DNA of 64,000 bases, from assembly GCA_024643345.1 (NCBI GenBank), contig JAHENB010000066.1:1-64000 (forward strand). The letters are read 5' to 3'. Shown piece by piece: positions 41,810 to 50,837 of the stretch. The first letter of the stretch is position 1; each line of letters begins with the position of its first letter. Position numbers and translations under genes: made by a program. The DNA comes from Maribacter sp. (GTDB lineage: Bacteria > Bacteroidota > Bacteroidia > Flavobacteriales > Flavobacteriaceae). The notes beneath the pieces are model-generated. The model searched no databases. It was not told the origin of the DNA and was given only the letters and a program-made list of their open reading frames with translations.

Positions 41810-42628
41810 ATGGTTTTCAAATACTTTGCCTTAATGCTGAGCATGCTGCTCTTCCCAGTCGATGCACCGATGACACCCTTCCCGCAAAAGCAAACCATCC
41901 ATTCGCTTAGCTCCAAAATCGAAAATGGCAAATGGACCACCCTGTTCAATGGTAAAGATCTTGACGGATGGACCATGAAAATAAAAGGGCAGCCTTTGGG
42001 AGAAAATTTTGGCAATACCTTTAGGGTGGTCGACGGCATTTTGAGTATCCGTTACGATGCCTATGGCGAGAACTTTGATGCTCGTTTTGGCGCCTTGTAT
42101 TACAAGAGGAAACTATCGGATTTTAGATTGAAGATCGAATACCGCTTTGTAGGGGAGACTGCCCCTGGCGCACCTGAATGGGGCTATCGCGACAGCGGTG
42201 TCCAGTTCCTGGGCCAGGCCCCTGAAACCATAAAGATCGATCAGCCCTTCCCGGTCTGTTTGGAGTACAATCTGCACGGTGGCAACGGTACGGACGACCG
42301 GCCCAATGGCGAAATCTGTGCCAACGGCATGTTCGTAGAGATCGACGGCGCAAAAAACACATCCTATTGTACCCTCCCGTCCGTGAAGCGGACATTCCAT
42401 GGGGATCAATGGGTCACGTTGGAAATCGATGTCAATCAAGGGCAAATAACCCATTTTGTGAATGGGGAAGAAATCATGCACTACGCCAACCCCACCTATA
42501 ATCCTGAAAACGAGCTGGCCAAATCATTAATGGTGAATGGAGATACCACCGTTAATGACGGTTATATTTCCTTGCAGTCGAACAGCCACCCCATTGATTT
42601 TCGTAATATTGAACTGATGGAATATTGA
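41810..42628 (+). CDS. DUF1080 (3-keto-disaccharide hydrolase family) protein
   Basis: The 272-residue protein starts with MVFKYFALMLSMLLFPVDA, a Sec signal without a lipobox. It contains the DUF1080 blocks KWTTLFNGKDLDGWTMKIKG, QPLGENFGNTFRVVDG, ALYYKRKLSDFRLKIEYRF, PEWGYRDSGVQ and DQWVTLEIDVNQGQITHFVN. It is a paralogue of the lipoprotein at 30906. Predicted activity is cleavage of 3-keto-glycosides in the periplasm. The 2-hydroxyacid dehydrogenase starts 27 bp downstream, so both are likely on one transcript. Confidence 0.88.
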   Translation: MVFKYFALMLSMLLFPVDAPMTPFPQKQTIHSLSSKIENGKWTTLFNGKDLDGWTMKIKGQPLGENFGNTFRVVDGILSIRYDAYGENFDARFGALYYKRKLSDFRLKIEYRFVGETAPGAPEWGYRDSGVQFLGQAPETIKIDQPFPVCLEYNLHGGNGTDDRPNGEICANGMFVEIDGAKNTSYCTLPSVKRTFHGDQWVTLEIDVNQGQITHFVNGEEIMHYANPTYNPENELAKSLMVNGDTTVNDGYISLQSNSHPIDFRNIELMEY

Positions 42629-42655
42629 TTCCTTGGGGAGTGTCAAAATCCACTG

Positions 42656-43618
42656 ATGATGAAAGTATTGGTTTCCATAAATATCCCCGAAATCGGGATC
42701 GAACTGCTTCGGAAGGAAGGGTTGGAAACAACCGTTTGGACCCATGAATTGCCCATGAACCCAGCACAGTTATTGGAAGCAACCCTGCAACACGACATAC
42801 TCCTATCCTCCAGTATATATAATTTGGACAGTCAATTTCTGACGCAAAACAAACATCTCAAGTTGATCTCCCAGTATGCCGCCGGTTACAATAATATTGA
42901 CATCGAAACAGCGGTTCAACTCGGGATCCCCGTTGCCAATACGCCCAATGCCATGACCGATGCCACGGCCGATATCGCTTTTGCCCTGATGTTGGCGGTG
43001 GCCCGTAAAATGTTCTTCATGCATCAAAAAATCCTGGATGACGACTGGGGGCCCTTTCGGCCCAAAGCCCATTTGGGCATGGAGCTAAAAGGAAAGACCG
43101 TGGGTATTTTTGGAATGGGCCGCATCGGCACCGCTTTCGCGGAACGTTGCGCAGGCGCATACGGGATGAAGGTCGTCTATCATAACCGCGCCCCTAATTT
43201 TAAATTGGAAAAAAAACTAAAGGCCACTTTCGTTTCTTTCGATACCCTGTTGCGACAAAGTGACGTAATTTCGGTGCATTGCGCCCTTACCGAGGAGACC
43301 AGGGAAAAATTCAACCGTTATGCTTTCGAAAGAATGAAATCTTCGGCCCTATTTATCAATACGGCCAGAGGCGGCATTCACCATGAAGGCGATCTTATTA
43401 CGGCCCTGGAAAACAAAACCATTTGGGGAGCGGGTTTGGATGTCACCAACCCCGAGCCCATGAAAGCCGACAATCCCTTGTTGAAAATGGAGAACGTGGC
43501 GGTGACCCCGCATATAGGGTCGGCGACCATCGAAGCGCGCAACGAAATGGCCCGACTGGCCGCTTTGAACATTATACAGTTCTGTAGGGGAGAAACACCG
43601 GATAACCTAATCGTTTAA
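42656..43618 (+). CDS. D-2-hydroxyacid dehydrogenase (glyoxylate/hydroxypyruvate reductase-like)
   Basis: The 320-residue cytoplasmic enzyme has the family's NAD-binding GKTVGIFGMGRIGTAFAE (about 146-163), the substrate loop SQYAAGYNNIDI, the catalytic Arg in NTARGGIHHEGDL, the Glu in TNPEPM and His in TPHIGSATIEARN. The nearest relatives by motif are D-glycerate dehydrogenases/glyoxylate reductases. It follows a DUF1080 gene and precedes the sugar-acid locus, which suggests it reduces or oxidises a small sugar-acid intermediate such as hydroxypyruvate. Confidence 0.92.
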   Translation: MMKVLVSINIPEIGIELLRKEGLETTVWTHELPMNPAQLLEATLQHDILLSSSIYNLDSQFLTQNKHLKLISQYAAGYNNIDIETAVQLGIPVANTPNAMTDATADIAFALMLAVARKMFFMHQKILDDDWGPFRPKAHLGMELKGKTVGIFGMGRIGTAFAERCAGAYGMKVVYHNRAPNFKLEKKLKATFVSFDTLLRQSDVISVHCALTEETREKFNRYAFERMKSSALFINTARGGIHHEGDLITALENKTIWGAGLDVTNPEPMKADNPLLKMENVAVTPHIGSATIEARNEMARLAALNIIQFCRGETPDNLIV

Positions 43619-43703
43619 TCCAGGGTCGGGGACAAGAAAATAATGCGTTTTACTTTCTAATTTATCCCGACTAAATATACAACTCGCCCATTTCTACCAG
43701 GGT

Positions 43704-44417
43704 TTATAATTCCCTTATCCTAATGTTTCGGTAATACACCTTTTGACCGTGATGCTGGAACATGATATGCCCCTCTTTATCCGAATGGAAGCCAGGGTTT
43801 TCCTTGAATTTGCTATTGGCGAGCAATTGTTTCATTTCCGGGCTGTCCATTTCAAATTCCACCACCTTCGTCCCGTTGAGCCAATGTTCCACATGACCGT
43901 CTTTATGCAGTAGCTTGGCCTGGTTGAACTGCCCAATAGGCTTCAATTGCTTGTTTTTGGGTTTGATAAGATCATAGACCGAGCCTGCCGAGCGGATGGC
44001 AGCCGTATCGTTGAAATACTTGTCATCAAGGACCTGCAATTCAAAATTGTCCAACCAATTGGGACTGTTCCCATTATTCGATTCCATCGACAGGTCTTCT
44101 TGCATATGGAAGAATACGCCCGAGTTGGCGGCGGTATCCACCGCCCATTCGTATTCCATTTCAAAATTTTTATACCTGTTTTTGGTGATCAGGTCGCGAT
44201 TGGCCGTATCGGGATTGGTGGTCAATACGCCATTTTCCAATAGCCAAACACCCTGTGGAAACTCCTTAATGCCATATCCCCTGAAAGCATCCGTGGTGCT
44301 TCCGTCAAATAGCACCACCCACTCTTTTTGGGTTATTTTCGCCGCTTTGGACGTGTTGGAATCTTTGCAGCTGATGAACAATGCCAACATAAAAATAGGC
44401 AATAGTATTTTTTTCAT
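43704..44417 (-). CDS. DUF1080 (3-keto-disaccharide hydrolase family) lipoprotein, third copy
   Basis: Start at the ATG at 44417 gives 237 residues and a clean lipoprotein signal (MKKILLPIFMLALFISCKDS); a 14-codon extension upstream lacks signal features. The domain is DUF1080 of a different branch from the other two copies: EWVVLFDGSTTDAFRGYG, GVFFHMQEDLS, NFELQVLDDKYF, DGHVEHWLNGTKVVEFE, HIMFQHHGQKVYYRNIRIR. It is an outer- or inner-membrane-anchored periplasmic protein expected to bind or cleave 3-keto-glycosides. It converges with the hydroxyacid dehydrogenase and is divergent from the DenD-like gene. Confidence 0.88.
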   Translation of the reverse strand: MKKILLPIFMLALFISCKDSNTSKAAKITQKEWVVLFDGSTTDAFRGYGIKEFPQGVWLLENGVLTTNPDTANRDLITKNRYKNFEMEYEWAVDTAANSGVFFHMQEDLSMESNNGNSPNWLDNFELQVLDDKYFNDTAAIRSAGSVYDLIKPKNKQLKPIGQFNQAKLLHKDGHVEHWLNGTKVVEFEMDSPEMKQLLANSKFKENPGFHSDKEGHIMFQHHGQKVYYRNIRIREL

Positions 44418-44715
44418 TTCGTTACGTTTAAATGATTTGCTGAACCCCCGTACCCTCAAAACCTATCCTATAAAATGTTCAAGAAAATGATACCCAAACG
44501 GTTCCCTTAAAGATAATCCAAAGTTTTTTAAGAAGGGAAGATGGCTCCGTTAATTGCCCGATGATTGAATTACTCTGCTACAATATTCATTATTTATTGA
44601 AGGAAAACCGTAACTTTCATCTTTAGGCACTGACCTTAATAAAGCAAATGAGAAGAATGAAAAAGAGGCTTCAAGGGAGTGCCATTGTTTTCAAGAAATC
44701 GATTATTTTTTAGCG

Positions 44716-45693
44716 ATGCAAGTACTTATCATTGGTGGTGGTGGTTTTTTGGGGCGAAGGTTGGCCAGGGAATTGCTGGCCAATGGGGGGCTTTACCAAG
44801 GGGAATTGCGGCACATGATCCTTTTGGACAAGTCGTTCCCCGAATCCAAAACCAACGATGACAGGGTGGAATATATAGAGGCGGATTTCAATAATGAAGC
44901 CGTAATTCGAAATGCGCTGCGCCATCGTCCGGAATTGATCTTCCACCTTGCCGCCATTGTGAGTGGGGAAGCAGAAAAAAATTTCGATCTGGGGATGCGA
45001 ATTAACTTTCATGGCACGCTACAATTATTGGAGCAGTGCCGGGCGCTTCACCATCATCCCCGTATTGTTTTTGCCAGTTCATGCGCGGTATTTGGAGGGG
45101 ATGTTTCCAAGACCATCCATGATGAAACGGGGCCCAAACCACGTAGTTCCTATGGTACACAAAAGGCGATGGTAGAACTACTGATGAACGATTATAGCAG
45201 AAGGGGATTTGTGGATGCCCGAAGCCTTCGATTGCCGACCATTGCCATTCGACCGGGGAAACCCAATGCGGCCACCTCTTCCTTTGTAAGCGCTATCATC
45301 AGGGAACCCTTGGCAGGCCAAAGGGCGACCTACCCGGTGCCGTTGAAAACGGAGGTTTGGATCCAATCCCCAAAGCGGGTCGTCCAAAATTTCATCCATG
45401 CCGCAAATTTGGAGGAACGACTGTTGGGAGACGACAGAATGATCAACCTCCCAGGATTGACCACAACCATCGAGGCACTCATAAGGGCTCTGGAAAAAAT
45501 AGCCGATCCCGGGATTACACGATTGATCGTACATGAACCTGATGCATTTTTGGAAGGCATCGTACTCACTTGGCCGCCGCGTTTTCATACCGAAAGGGCC
45601 AATACGTTAGGGTTTGTACGTGACAATTCGGCGGAAGAGGTGATTAAGTCATATATTGTGGAGGAAGGAATAACAATGGGTTCAACTAAATAA
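44716..45693 (+). CDS. denD: NAD-dependent epimerase/dehydratase, D-erythronate dehydrogenase-like
   Basis: The 325-residue extended SDR has nucleotide motif [16 protein letters not shown] (residues 5-20), [17 protein letters not shown], and the catalytic [13 protein letters not shown] (YxxxK). The segments [19 protein letters not shown] and [13 protein letters not shown] are close to D-erythronate dehydrogenase (DenD), which makes 2-oxo-tetronate for the tetronate catabolic pathway. The DenD-type kinase and isomerase partners are not in this window, so the symbol is tentative. The SDR gene starts 2 bp after its stop: one operon. Confidence 0.8.
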   Translation: MQVLIIGGGGFLGRRLARELLANGGLYQGELRHMILLDKSFPESKTNDDRVEYIEADFNNEAVIRNALRHRPELIFHLAAIVSGEAEKNFDLGMRINFHGTLQLLEQCRALHHHPRIVFASSCAVFGGDVSKTIHDETGPKPRSSYGTQKAMVELLMNDYSRRGFVDARSLRLPTIAIRPGKPNAATSSFVSAIIREPLAGQRATYPVPLKTEVWIQSPKRVVQNFIHAANLEERLLGDDRMINLPGLTTTIEALIRALEKIADPGITRLIVHEPDAFLEGIVLTWPPRFHTERANTLGFVRDNSAEEVIKSYIVEEGITMGSTK

Positions 45694-45695
45694 GT

Positions 45696-46448
45696 ATGAC
45701 TGAAATCGATAAAATAGCAATGGTCACCGGGGCAGGTTCGGGAATCGGAAAAGCCGTGGCGATCGCGTTGCACCAAGCTGGCTGGCATGTTGTTTTGTCG
45801 GGAAGGCGAGAAAAGCAACTTCTTGACACCGCTACAGCTTGTAATAACGAAAGAATGTTGGTGGTCCCGGCAGACATCAGGGATGCCCAAAGTGTGAAAA
45901 CCCTCTTTGGAAAAACCCTGAAAGCTTTTGGGCGTTTGGATCTGCTTTTCAACAATGCCGGGGTCGGCGCCCCGGCCAAACCTATTGAAGAATTGACCCT
46001 GGAAGAATGGCAAAGGGTCATCGATACCAATTTAACAGGGGCCTTTTTATGTACACAGGAAGCGTTCAGGATCATGAAACGACAAGACCCCTCGGGGGGT
46101 CGCATCATCAATAACGGGTCCATTTCGGCACATGTGCCCAGACCCAATTCAGCACCCTATTCCGCAAGCAAGCATGCGGTTACCGGGCTGACCAAAGCTA
46201 CGGCACTGGATGGGCGTGAATTTAATATTGCCTGCGGACAAATCGACATCGGAAACGCCTCCAGCGCCATGACCCAAAAAATGGAAGCGGGAATATTGCA
46301 GGCCGATGGATCTCTTAAAGTGGAACCCACGATGGATGTGAAAGATGTAGGCAAGGCCGTAGCATATATGGCCAGTTTGCCGCTCAATACCAATATCCCC
46401 TTCCTTACGATCATAGCCAATCAAATGCCCTATATGGGAAGGGGATAA
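45696..46448 (+). CDS. SDR family oxidoreductase
   Basis: The 250-residue classical short-chain dehydrogenase shows the cofactor motif [16 protein letters not shown] (residues 9-24), NNAGVGAPA, and the catalytic Ser/Tyr/Lys in [20 protein letters not shown]. It has no signal peptide. It is joined to the DenD-like gene by a 2-bp gap, so it probably acts on a sugar-acid or polyol intermediate of the same route. Substrate preference cannot be derived from sequence. It converges with the cytochrome c gene. Confidence 0.9.
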   Translation: MTEIDKIAMVTGAGSGIGKAVAIALHQAGWHVVLSGRREKQLLDTATACNNERMLVVPADIRDAQSVKTLFGKTLKAFGRLDLLFNNAGVGAPAKPIEELTLEEWQRVIDTNLTGAFLCTQEAFRIMKRQDPSGGRIINNGSISAHVPRPNSAPYSASKHAVTGLTKATALDGREFNIACGQIDIGNASSAMTQKMEAGILQADGSLKVEPTMDVKDVGKAVAYMASLPLNTNIPFLTIIANQMPYMGRG

Positions 46449-46468
46449 AATCAAATAGATCCCAAATG

Positions 46469-46966
46469 CTACTCTTTAATTTTAGATCTGATGGCCACTA
46501 CCTCATCGGCAGTGATGGGATCGGCGGCGTTGCCAAAGCTATTGCGAATATAGGAAGTGACATTGGCGATATCTTCATCGCCCAACATCTTAAATGCGGG
46601 CATGGCATTGGAATAGACAGACCCATTGACAAGAAGGCCAACATTGGAACCATAGAGGACGATTTCCAATAATCGATCTTTATCTCCCACCACATACTCA
46701 GTACCCTTCAGAGGTGGGTTCAATCCCGGGACGCCTGCTCCATTCGATTGGTGGCACAAAAGGCAATGCTGTGTATAAACCTTTTCCCCTTCGACCATAT
46801 GGCCCGGCAAATCGATCGCGGCTTCGATCTCCTGAGACACCGTCGCTTGGGTACTTATCTCTTCCGAATTTTCCTTGACAGTATTCTCTCCATCTTTACA
46901 GGCCATGGTCAATCCAAGGCCAATGCCCATCAGCAAAACGGTGGTCCTTTTTTTTAAGGTGTGCAA
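46469..46966 (-). CDS. c-type cytochrome lipoprotein (single haem)
   Basis: A TTG at 46966 is taken as the start (165 residues) because it begins a well-formed signal, LHTLKKRTTVLLMGIGLG, with the lipobox LTMACKDG; the next ATG (46930) would remove the basic region. The mature part has one haem site, QHCLLCHQSNGAGVPG, and a downstream Met (NAMPAFKMLGDEDIAN) as the sixth ligand. It starts 4 bp after the sorbosone dehydrogenase stop, so the cytochrome is the likely electron acceptor of that enzyme. It is anchored in the periplasm. Confidence 0.88.
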   Translation of the reverse strand: MHTLKKRTTVLLMGIGLGLTMACKDGENTVKENSEEISTQATVSQEIEAAIDLPGHMVEGEKVYTQHCLLCHQSNGAGVPGLNPPLKGTEYVVGDKDRLLEIVLYGSNVGLLVNGSVYSNAMPAFKMLGDEDIANVTSYIRNSFGNAADPITADEVVAIRSKIKE

Positions 46967-46970
46967 GCTG

Positions 46971-48287
46971 CTATTTTTTGGGGTAAACGATCCTGAACAA
47001 AGTACCTCCCGAATCATCGGACACGTATAAAGAACCATCGGGACCCTGTGCCAGACCTGTAGGTCGGTGCGCCGCCTCGTTGGGCGAGAGCACTTCTTCG
47101 GTCCCGGCAAAGCCATCGGCGAACACCTCCCAATCGCCACTGGGCAACCCATTTGAAAACGGAACAAAGGCGACCATATAGCCCTGCTGTTTTTCAGGGG
47201 CACGGTTCCAGGATCCGTGAAAGGCGATAAATGCCCCGTTTTTATATTTCTCCGGGAACATATCGCCCGTATAGAAGAGCAGGGCATTGGGTGCCATGTG
47301 TCCTGGAAAGGCCACCACTGGGTCTATGGCGTTTTCCCCAGCTGTTTTTTGGCCATCCCCACCGTATTCCGGGGCGAGTATCTTCTTTTTCTGGATCTGG
47401 TCGTAATAGATATAAGGCCAGCCCGCATCATCGCCTTCTTCGATCTTATACAGGGTTTCCGCTGGGAGTTCGGCCGAAGTTTTTGCATCATAAAGATCGG
47501 GGAACAGGGTGTTCAACATATCCCTGCCGTGTTGGGTCACGAAGAGTTTATCGTCGGTTTTGTTCCAATCCAGTCCTACGACGTTTCGTAATCCGGTCGC
47601 GTAGCGCATTCCTTCCCCATAAGATTGTTTCATTTGATCGGCCCTAAAGCGCCAGATGCCCCCGGCCGAATCCAAAATGGTGCAGGGCATCATGGGCGGG
47701 GATCCTATGGTCCTATCCTGCACTTGGCAAGCATTCGAATAGGCGCCGATGTTCACATAAATATTGCCCTTACCATCAAGGGTGAACGATTTGGTCGCAT
47801 GGGCCCTGCGCGCAATGAGCCCAGTGACCAAGGTATCGGGCATACTGGTTATTGATACCTTTCCATTGTTGTCGAGCGGATAGCGGAAGATCTCCTCATC
47901 TGAGGAAGCGTATAAATACTCGTCATCCACATCAATGCCCGTACCACCATAATTGCCAAAACCTTGTTTTGTTTCAGCGATGCCGTCACCATCGGAATCC
48001 TCCAAATACAAAATGCCTTCCCCATTGATCGGTTCCCTTAATTTCACAAAGATGCCCCCTGTGGAAGTAACGGCAATATGGCGCGGTTTCCCCAAGGAGT
48101 CTGCAACCTTGATCACCCCGAACCCCTCAGGTACAGAGAGGCCAGCGTTGTCAGTACTGATCGCCAAGGTCGGTGCTCCTTCCGCGGGCTTGGTTTCCGG
48201 TTTGCAGGACATAAGAAGGATGACCACTATACCGGCCAAAATATAATTGATTCGATTCCCCAACATTATATTGAAATTATTTTTCAT
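46971..48287 (-). CDS. PQQ-dependent sugar (sorbosone-type) dehydrogenase lipoprotein
   Basis: Start at the ATG at 48287 (438 residues) precedes a hydrophobic signal and lipobox (IVVILLMSCKPE); ATGs at 48311 and 48266 are alternatives. The body is a six-bladed glucose/sorbosone dehydrogenase propeller: GGTGIDVDDEYLYASSDEEI, RNVVGLDWNKTDDKLFVTQH, DDAGWPYIYYDQIQ, FHGSWNRAPEKQQG, LAQGPDGSLYVSDDSGGT. Such enzymes oxidise aldose sugars in the periplasm with PQQ and pass electrons to cytochrome c, which is encoded 4 bp downstream. No pqq biosynthesis genes are visible, so PQQ may be scavenged. Confidence 0.88.
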   Translation of the reverse strand: MKNNFNIMLGNRINYILAGIVVILLMSCKPETKPAEGAPTLAISTDNAGLSVPEGFGVIKVADSLGKPRHIAVTSTGGIFVKLREPINGEGILYLEDSDGDGIAETKQGFGNYGGTGIDVDDEYLYASSDEEIFRYPLDNNGKVSITSMPDTLVTGLIARRAHATKSFTLDGKGNIYVNIGAYSNACQVQDRTIGSPPMMPCTILDSAGGIWRFRADQMKQSYGEGMRYATGLRNVVGLDWNKTDDKLFVTQHGRDMLNTLFPDLYDAKTSAELPAETLYKIEEGDDAGWPYIYYDQIQKKKILAPEYGGDGQKTAGENAIDPVVAFPGHMAPNALLFYTGDMFPEKYKNGAFIAFHGSWNRAPEKQQGYMVAFVPFSNGLPSGDWEVFADGFAGTEEVLSPNEAAHRPTGLAQGPDGSLYVSDDSGGTLFRIVYPKK

Positions 48288-48316
48288 TAGAAGTTCTTTA
48301 TTAATCATCATTGAAT

Positions 48317-49423
48317 CTATAAATCTACCCTTTTGCCGGTTTTTGCCGCCAAAAATATGGCGTCCACGATTTTCATGTCTTTGACCCCTTCCTCCCCATC
48401 AATGGGAACGATGGGCGACTTGTTTTCAAATATGATCCCTGCAATGCCATCCATCTGTAAGGTTTGGTGCGTGGTGTGCGGCTGATCAAGCTCTCCTTTA
48501 TGGGTGCGCCCTTTGATGGGCCCATAGCCGGTGGAAGGCTGCATTTCGGCAAATCCGTTTTCCCCTACCAAATAAAACCGATCCAAATAGTTCATGGCAT
48601 AGGTCGAAAGGCAGGAGGCCACCGCCCCACTGGGGAAGCCCATTTGAAATTGAATGGTCTCGTCGATGCCTTCCTTAAACTTAACGGGGTCGGTCTTGGT
48701 TTCCTGGGCCGTCACCCAGATCGGCTCTTCCCCTAACATATAACGGGCCCCGTTTATGGAATAGATCCCGATATCCATCATCGCACCGCCACCAGAAAGC
48801 GCTTTGTTCAATCGCCATTGGGTGGGGTCGCCGATCACAAAGCCCGATTGTCCCTGAAAAAACTTGGGTTTTCCGAATTCTCCCTCTTTTCGCATGCGGA
48901 TCACTTCAACCGTTTTGGGCTCAAAATGCATGCGGTAACCGATTAGCAGTTTTACATTTGCGGCCTTACAGGCGTCGACCATTTCCTGGGCCTCCATGGC
49001 ATTGACGGCCATTGGTTTTTCACAGATCACATGCTTGCCCGCTTTGGCAACGCCAATGGCATGGTCATGATGGAGTCCGTTGGGCGTAATGACATATACC
49101 GCATCGATATCGGGATTGTCCTTGATGGCACCAAAGTTCCCGTAGTCATAGCAGTTCTTCTTCGGGATGTTGTACTTCGCCTGCCAATCGACCACTTTTG
49201 ATGGCGTGCCACTGATGACCCCTACCAACTTGGCACGCTGGCAAGATTGCATGGCCTCGGCCACCCGGGTACCATAACTTCCTAGGCCCATGATGGCCAC
49301 TTTTAGCACCGGCCCCTCATAGGGTTTGACCGATTCCGCAAAAAGACTCGTCGGGCGGTACAGTAGGGGAAGCCCGACCGCAGAAATAGTCAATTTTTCA
49401 ATAAAATTCCTTCTTGAACCCAT
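48317..49423 (-). CDS. Tat-like exported Gfo/Idh/MocA oxidoreductase
   Basis: The 368-residue protein starts with MGSRRNFIEKLTISAVGLPL, a twin-arginine-like signal (RRNF), then the NAD(P)-binding motif VAIMGLGSYGTRVAEAM, the EKPMAVNAMEAQEM signature, and a C-terminal beta-sheet domain (GGGAMMDIGIYSING). Exported members of this family use a tightly bound cofactor and oxidise glycosides at C3, making substrates for DUF1080 proteins. It is 29 bp upstream of the sorbosone dehydrogenase start on the same strand, forming a three-gene periplasmic oxidation operon with the cytochrome. Confidence 0.9.
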   Translation of the reverse strand: MGSRRNFIEKLTISAVGLPLLYRPTSLFAESVKPYEGPVLKVAIMGLGSYGTRVAEAMQSCQRAKLVGVISGTPSKVVDWQAKYNIPKKNCYDYGNFGAIKDNPDIDAVYVITPNGLHHDHAIGVAKAGKHVICEKPMAVNAMEAQEMVDACKAANVKLLIGYRMHFEPKTVEVIRMRKEGEFGKPKFFQGQSGFVIGDPTQWRLNKALSGGGAMMDIGIYSINGARYMLGEEPIWVTAQETKTDPVKFKEGIDETIQFQMGFPSGAVASCLSTYAMNYLDRFYLVGENGFAEMQPSTGYGPIKGRTHKGELDQPHTTHQTLQMDGIAGIIFENKSPIVPIDGEEGVKDMKIVDAIFLAAKTGKRVDL

Positions 49424-49543
49424 AGTGTATTGATTTGACTTAAAAATAAGGTATAATTGAATCTAATCCAATCTTTATGAAAAAAGATAGAGCACCACAA
49501 AGGCACTAATTTTGTGTTCATACACGAACCAGGACCATAAAAA

Positions 49544-49566
49544 AACCTTCCCCATAGAGGAAGGTT
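49544..49566 (-). terminator. Rho-independent terminator after tRNA-Leu
   Basis: aaccttcc (49544-49551) pairs perfectly with ggaaggtt (49559-49566) around a 7-nt loop. Read on the minus strand it ends in a T run, just beyond the tRNA 3' end. Confidence 0.85.
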
Positions 49567-49573
49567 CTGGAAG

Positions 49574-49655
49574 TACCTTGGGTGGGAATCGAACCCACAC
49601 GTCCGAAAACACTGGATTTTGAATCCAGCGCGTCTACCAATTCCGCCACCAAGGC
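49574..49655 (-). tRNA. tRNA-Leu (anticodon CAA)
   Basis: 82-nt class II tRNA on the minus strand. Acceptor GCCTTGG/CCAAGGT, D arm GGCGGAATTGGTAGACGC, anticodon stem CTGGA/TCCAG with loop TTCAAAA (anticodon CAA), variable arm TGTTTTCGGACGT, T arm GTGGGTTCGAATCCCAC. Discriminator A; CCA is not encoded. Confidence 0.97.
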
Positions 49656-49723
49656 ATTGGAAAATTGGACTGCAAAGCTATAAAATATTTTCATTTATAA
49701 AATGAAAATAACAACAATTATCC

Positions 49724-49753
49724 TTGAGCAAGACAAATTAATTTTTAAATTTG
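49724..49753 (+). promoter_or_regulatory. Promoter of prs
   Basis: TTG (49724-49726), 19-bp spacer, TAAATTTG (49746-49753): an exact match to the Bacteroidota sigma factor consensus. It lies 65 bp before the prs start. Confidence 0.85.
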
Positions 49754-49818
49754 CACCTCCTTAGAAAACAGGGACTTGTGCGTCCACCATCGTTCAAGAG
49801 GTACATAAGAGTCAAGTT

Positions 49819-50760
49819 ATGCCATATCAAGTTCCCGAACCTAAAATATTCGCCTGTACCAATAGCAGGGCTTTGGCCGAAAAAATTGCCAAATCTTATG
49901 GTACCGATTTGGGCAATGTGCATATTTCGAGATATAGCGATGGGGAATTTCAACCATCCTTTGAGGAGTCGGTTCGTGGGGCGCGCATTTTTATTATTGG
50001 CAGTACCCACCCCAGTTCGGAAAATTTAATGGAAATGTTGCTGATGCTCGATGCCGCAAAAAGGGCCTCGGCAAGGCACATTACCGCGGTAATGCCTTAT
50101 TTTGGCTGGGCAAGGCAAGATAGGAAAGACAAACCAAGGGTACCGATTGCCGCTAAATTGATCGCGAAAATGCTGGAAGCCGCAGGAGCTACGCGGATCA
50201 TTACCATGGATCTGCATGCCGATCAAATACAGGGGTTCTTCGAAAAACCGGTAGATCATTTGTTCGCCTCCACCATGTTCCTACCCTATTTGAAAAAATT
50301 GAATTTAGACAACCTTACCATAGCCTCACCCGATATGGGGGGGTCAAAAAGGGCCTATGCCTATTCAAAGGCACTGGAGTGCGATGTGGTCATCTGTTAC
50401 AAACAACGTGCGAAGGCCAATTTAATTTCCCATATGGAGCTGATAGGCGATGTTCAGGGGAAAAACGTGGTACTGGTCGATGACATGGTCGATACCGCGG
50501 GTACCTTGACCAAAGCGGCCGATTTGATGATGGAAAGGGGCGCTTTGAGCGTAAGGGCGATCACCACCCATGGCCTGCTCTCGGGCAATGCCTATGAAAA
50601 AATAGAAAAATCCCAATTGTTGGAATTGATCGTAACCGACTCGATTCCGATCAATAGGAAAAGTGATAAGTTGAAAGTATTAAGTTGTGCCGACCTGTTC
50701 GCCGATGTCATGCATCGGGTACACCACAATACATCCATCGCATCAAAGTTTTTGATGTAA
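49819..50760 (+). CDS. prs: Ribose-phosphate pyrophosphokinase (PRPP synthase)
   Basis: The 313-residue enzyme shows all family markers: IFACTNSRALAEKIAKSYG near the start, the catalytic flexible loop PYFGWARQDRKDKPR (residues about 94-108), TMDLHADQIQGFF, and the PRPP-binding loop VVLVDDMVDTAGTLTKAADL (about 214-233). It makes PRPP from ribose-5-phosphate and ATP for nucleotide, histidine, tryptophan and NAD synthesis. It has its own promoter, and rplY follows after 77 bp. Confidence 0.97.
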   Translation: MPYQVPEPKIFACTNSRALAEKIAKSYGTDLGNVHISRYSDGEFQPSFEESVRGARIFIIGSTHPSSENLMEMLLMLDAAKRASARHITAVMPYFGWARQDRKDKPRVPIAAKLIAKMLEAAGATRIITMDLHADQIQGFFEKPVDHLFASTMFLPYLKKLNLDNLTIASPDMGGSKRAYAYSKALECDVVICYKQRAKANLISHMELIGDVQGKNVVLVDDMVDTAGTLTKAADLMMERGALSVRAITTHGLLSGNAYEKIEKSQLLELIVTDSIPINRKSDKLKVLSCADLFADVMHRVHHNTSIASKFLM

Positions 50761-50837
50761 AACCATGGCGCTCAAACCCCCTTTCACGGTTTGAGGCAGG
50801 TCGTTGAAAAAAATGAATATTAATTTTAATCTATATA

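Noticed and set aside
46967-47287. Long upstream extension of the cytochrome c frame inside the sorbosone dehydrogenase gene
   Set aside because: The extension has no protein-like character and would overlap a strongly supported gene; the TTG at 46966 gives a signal peptide with lipobox.
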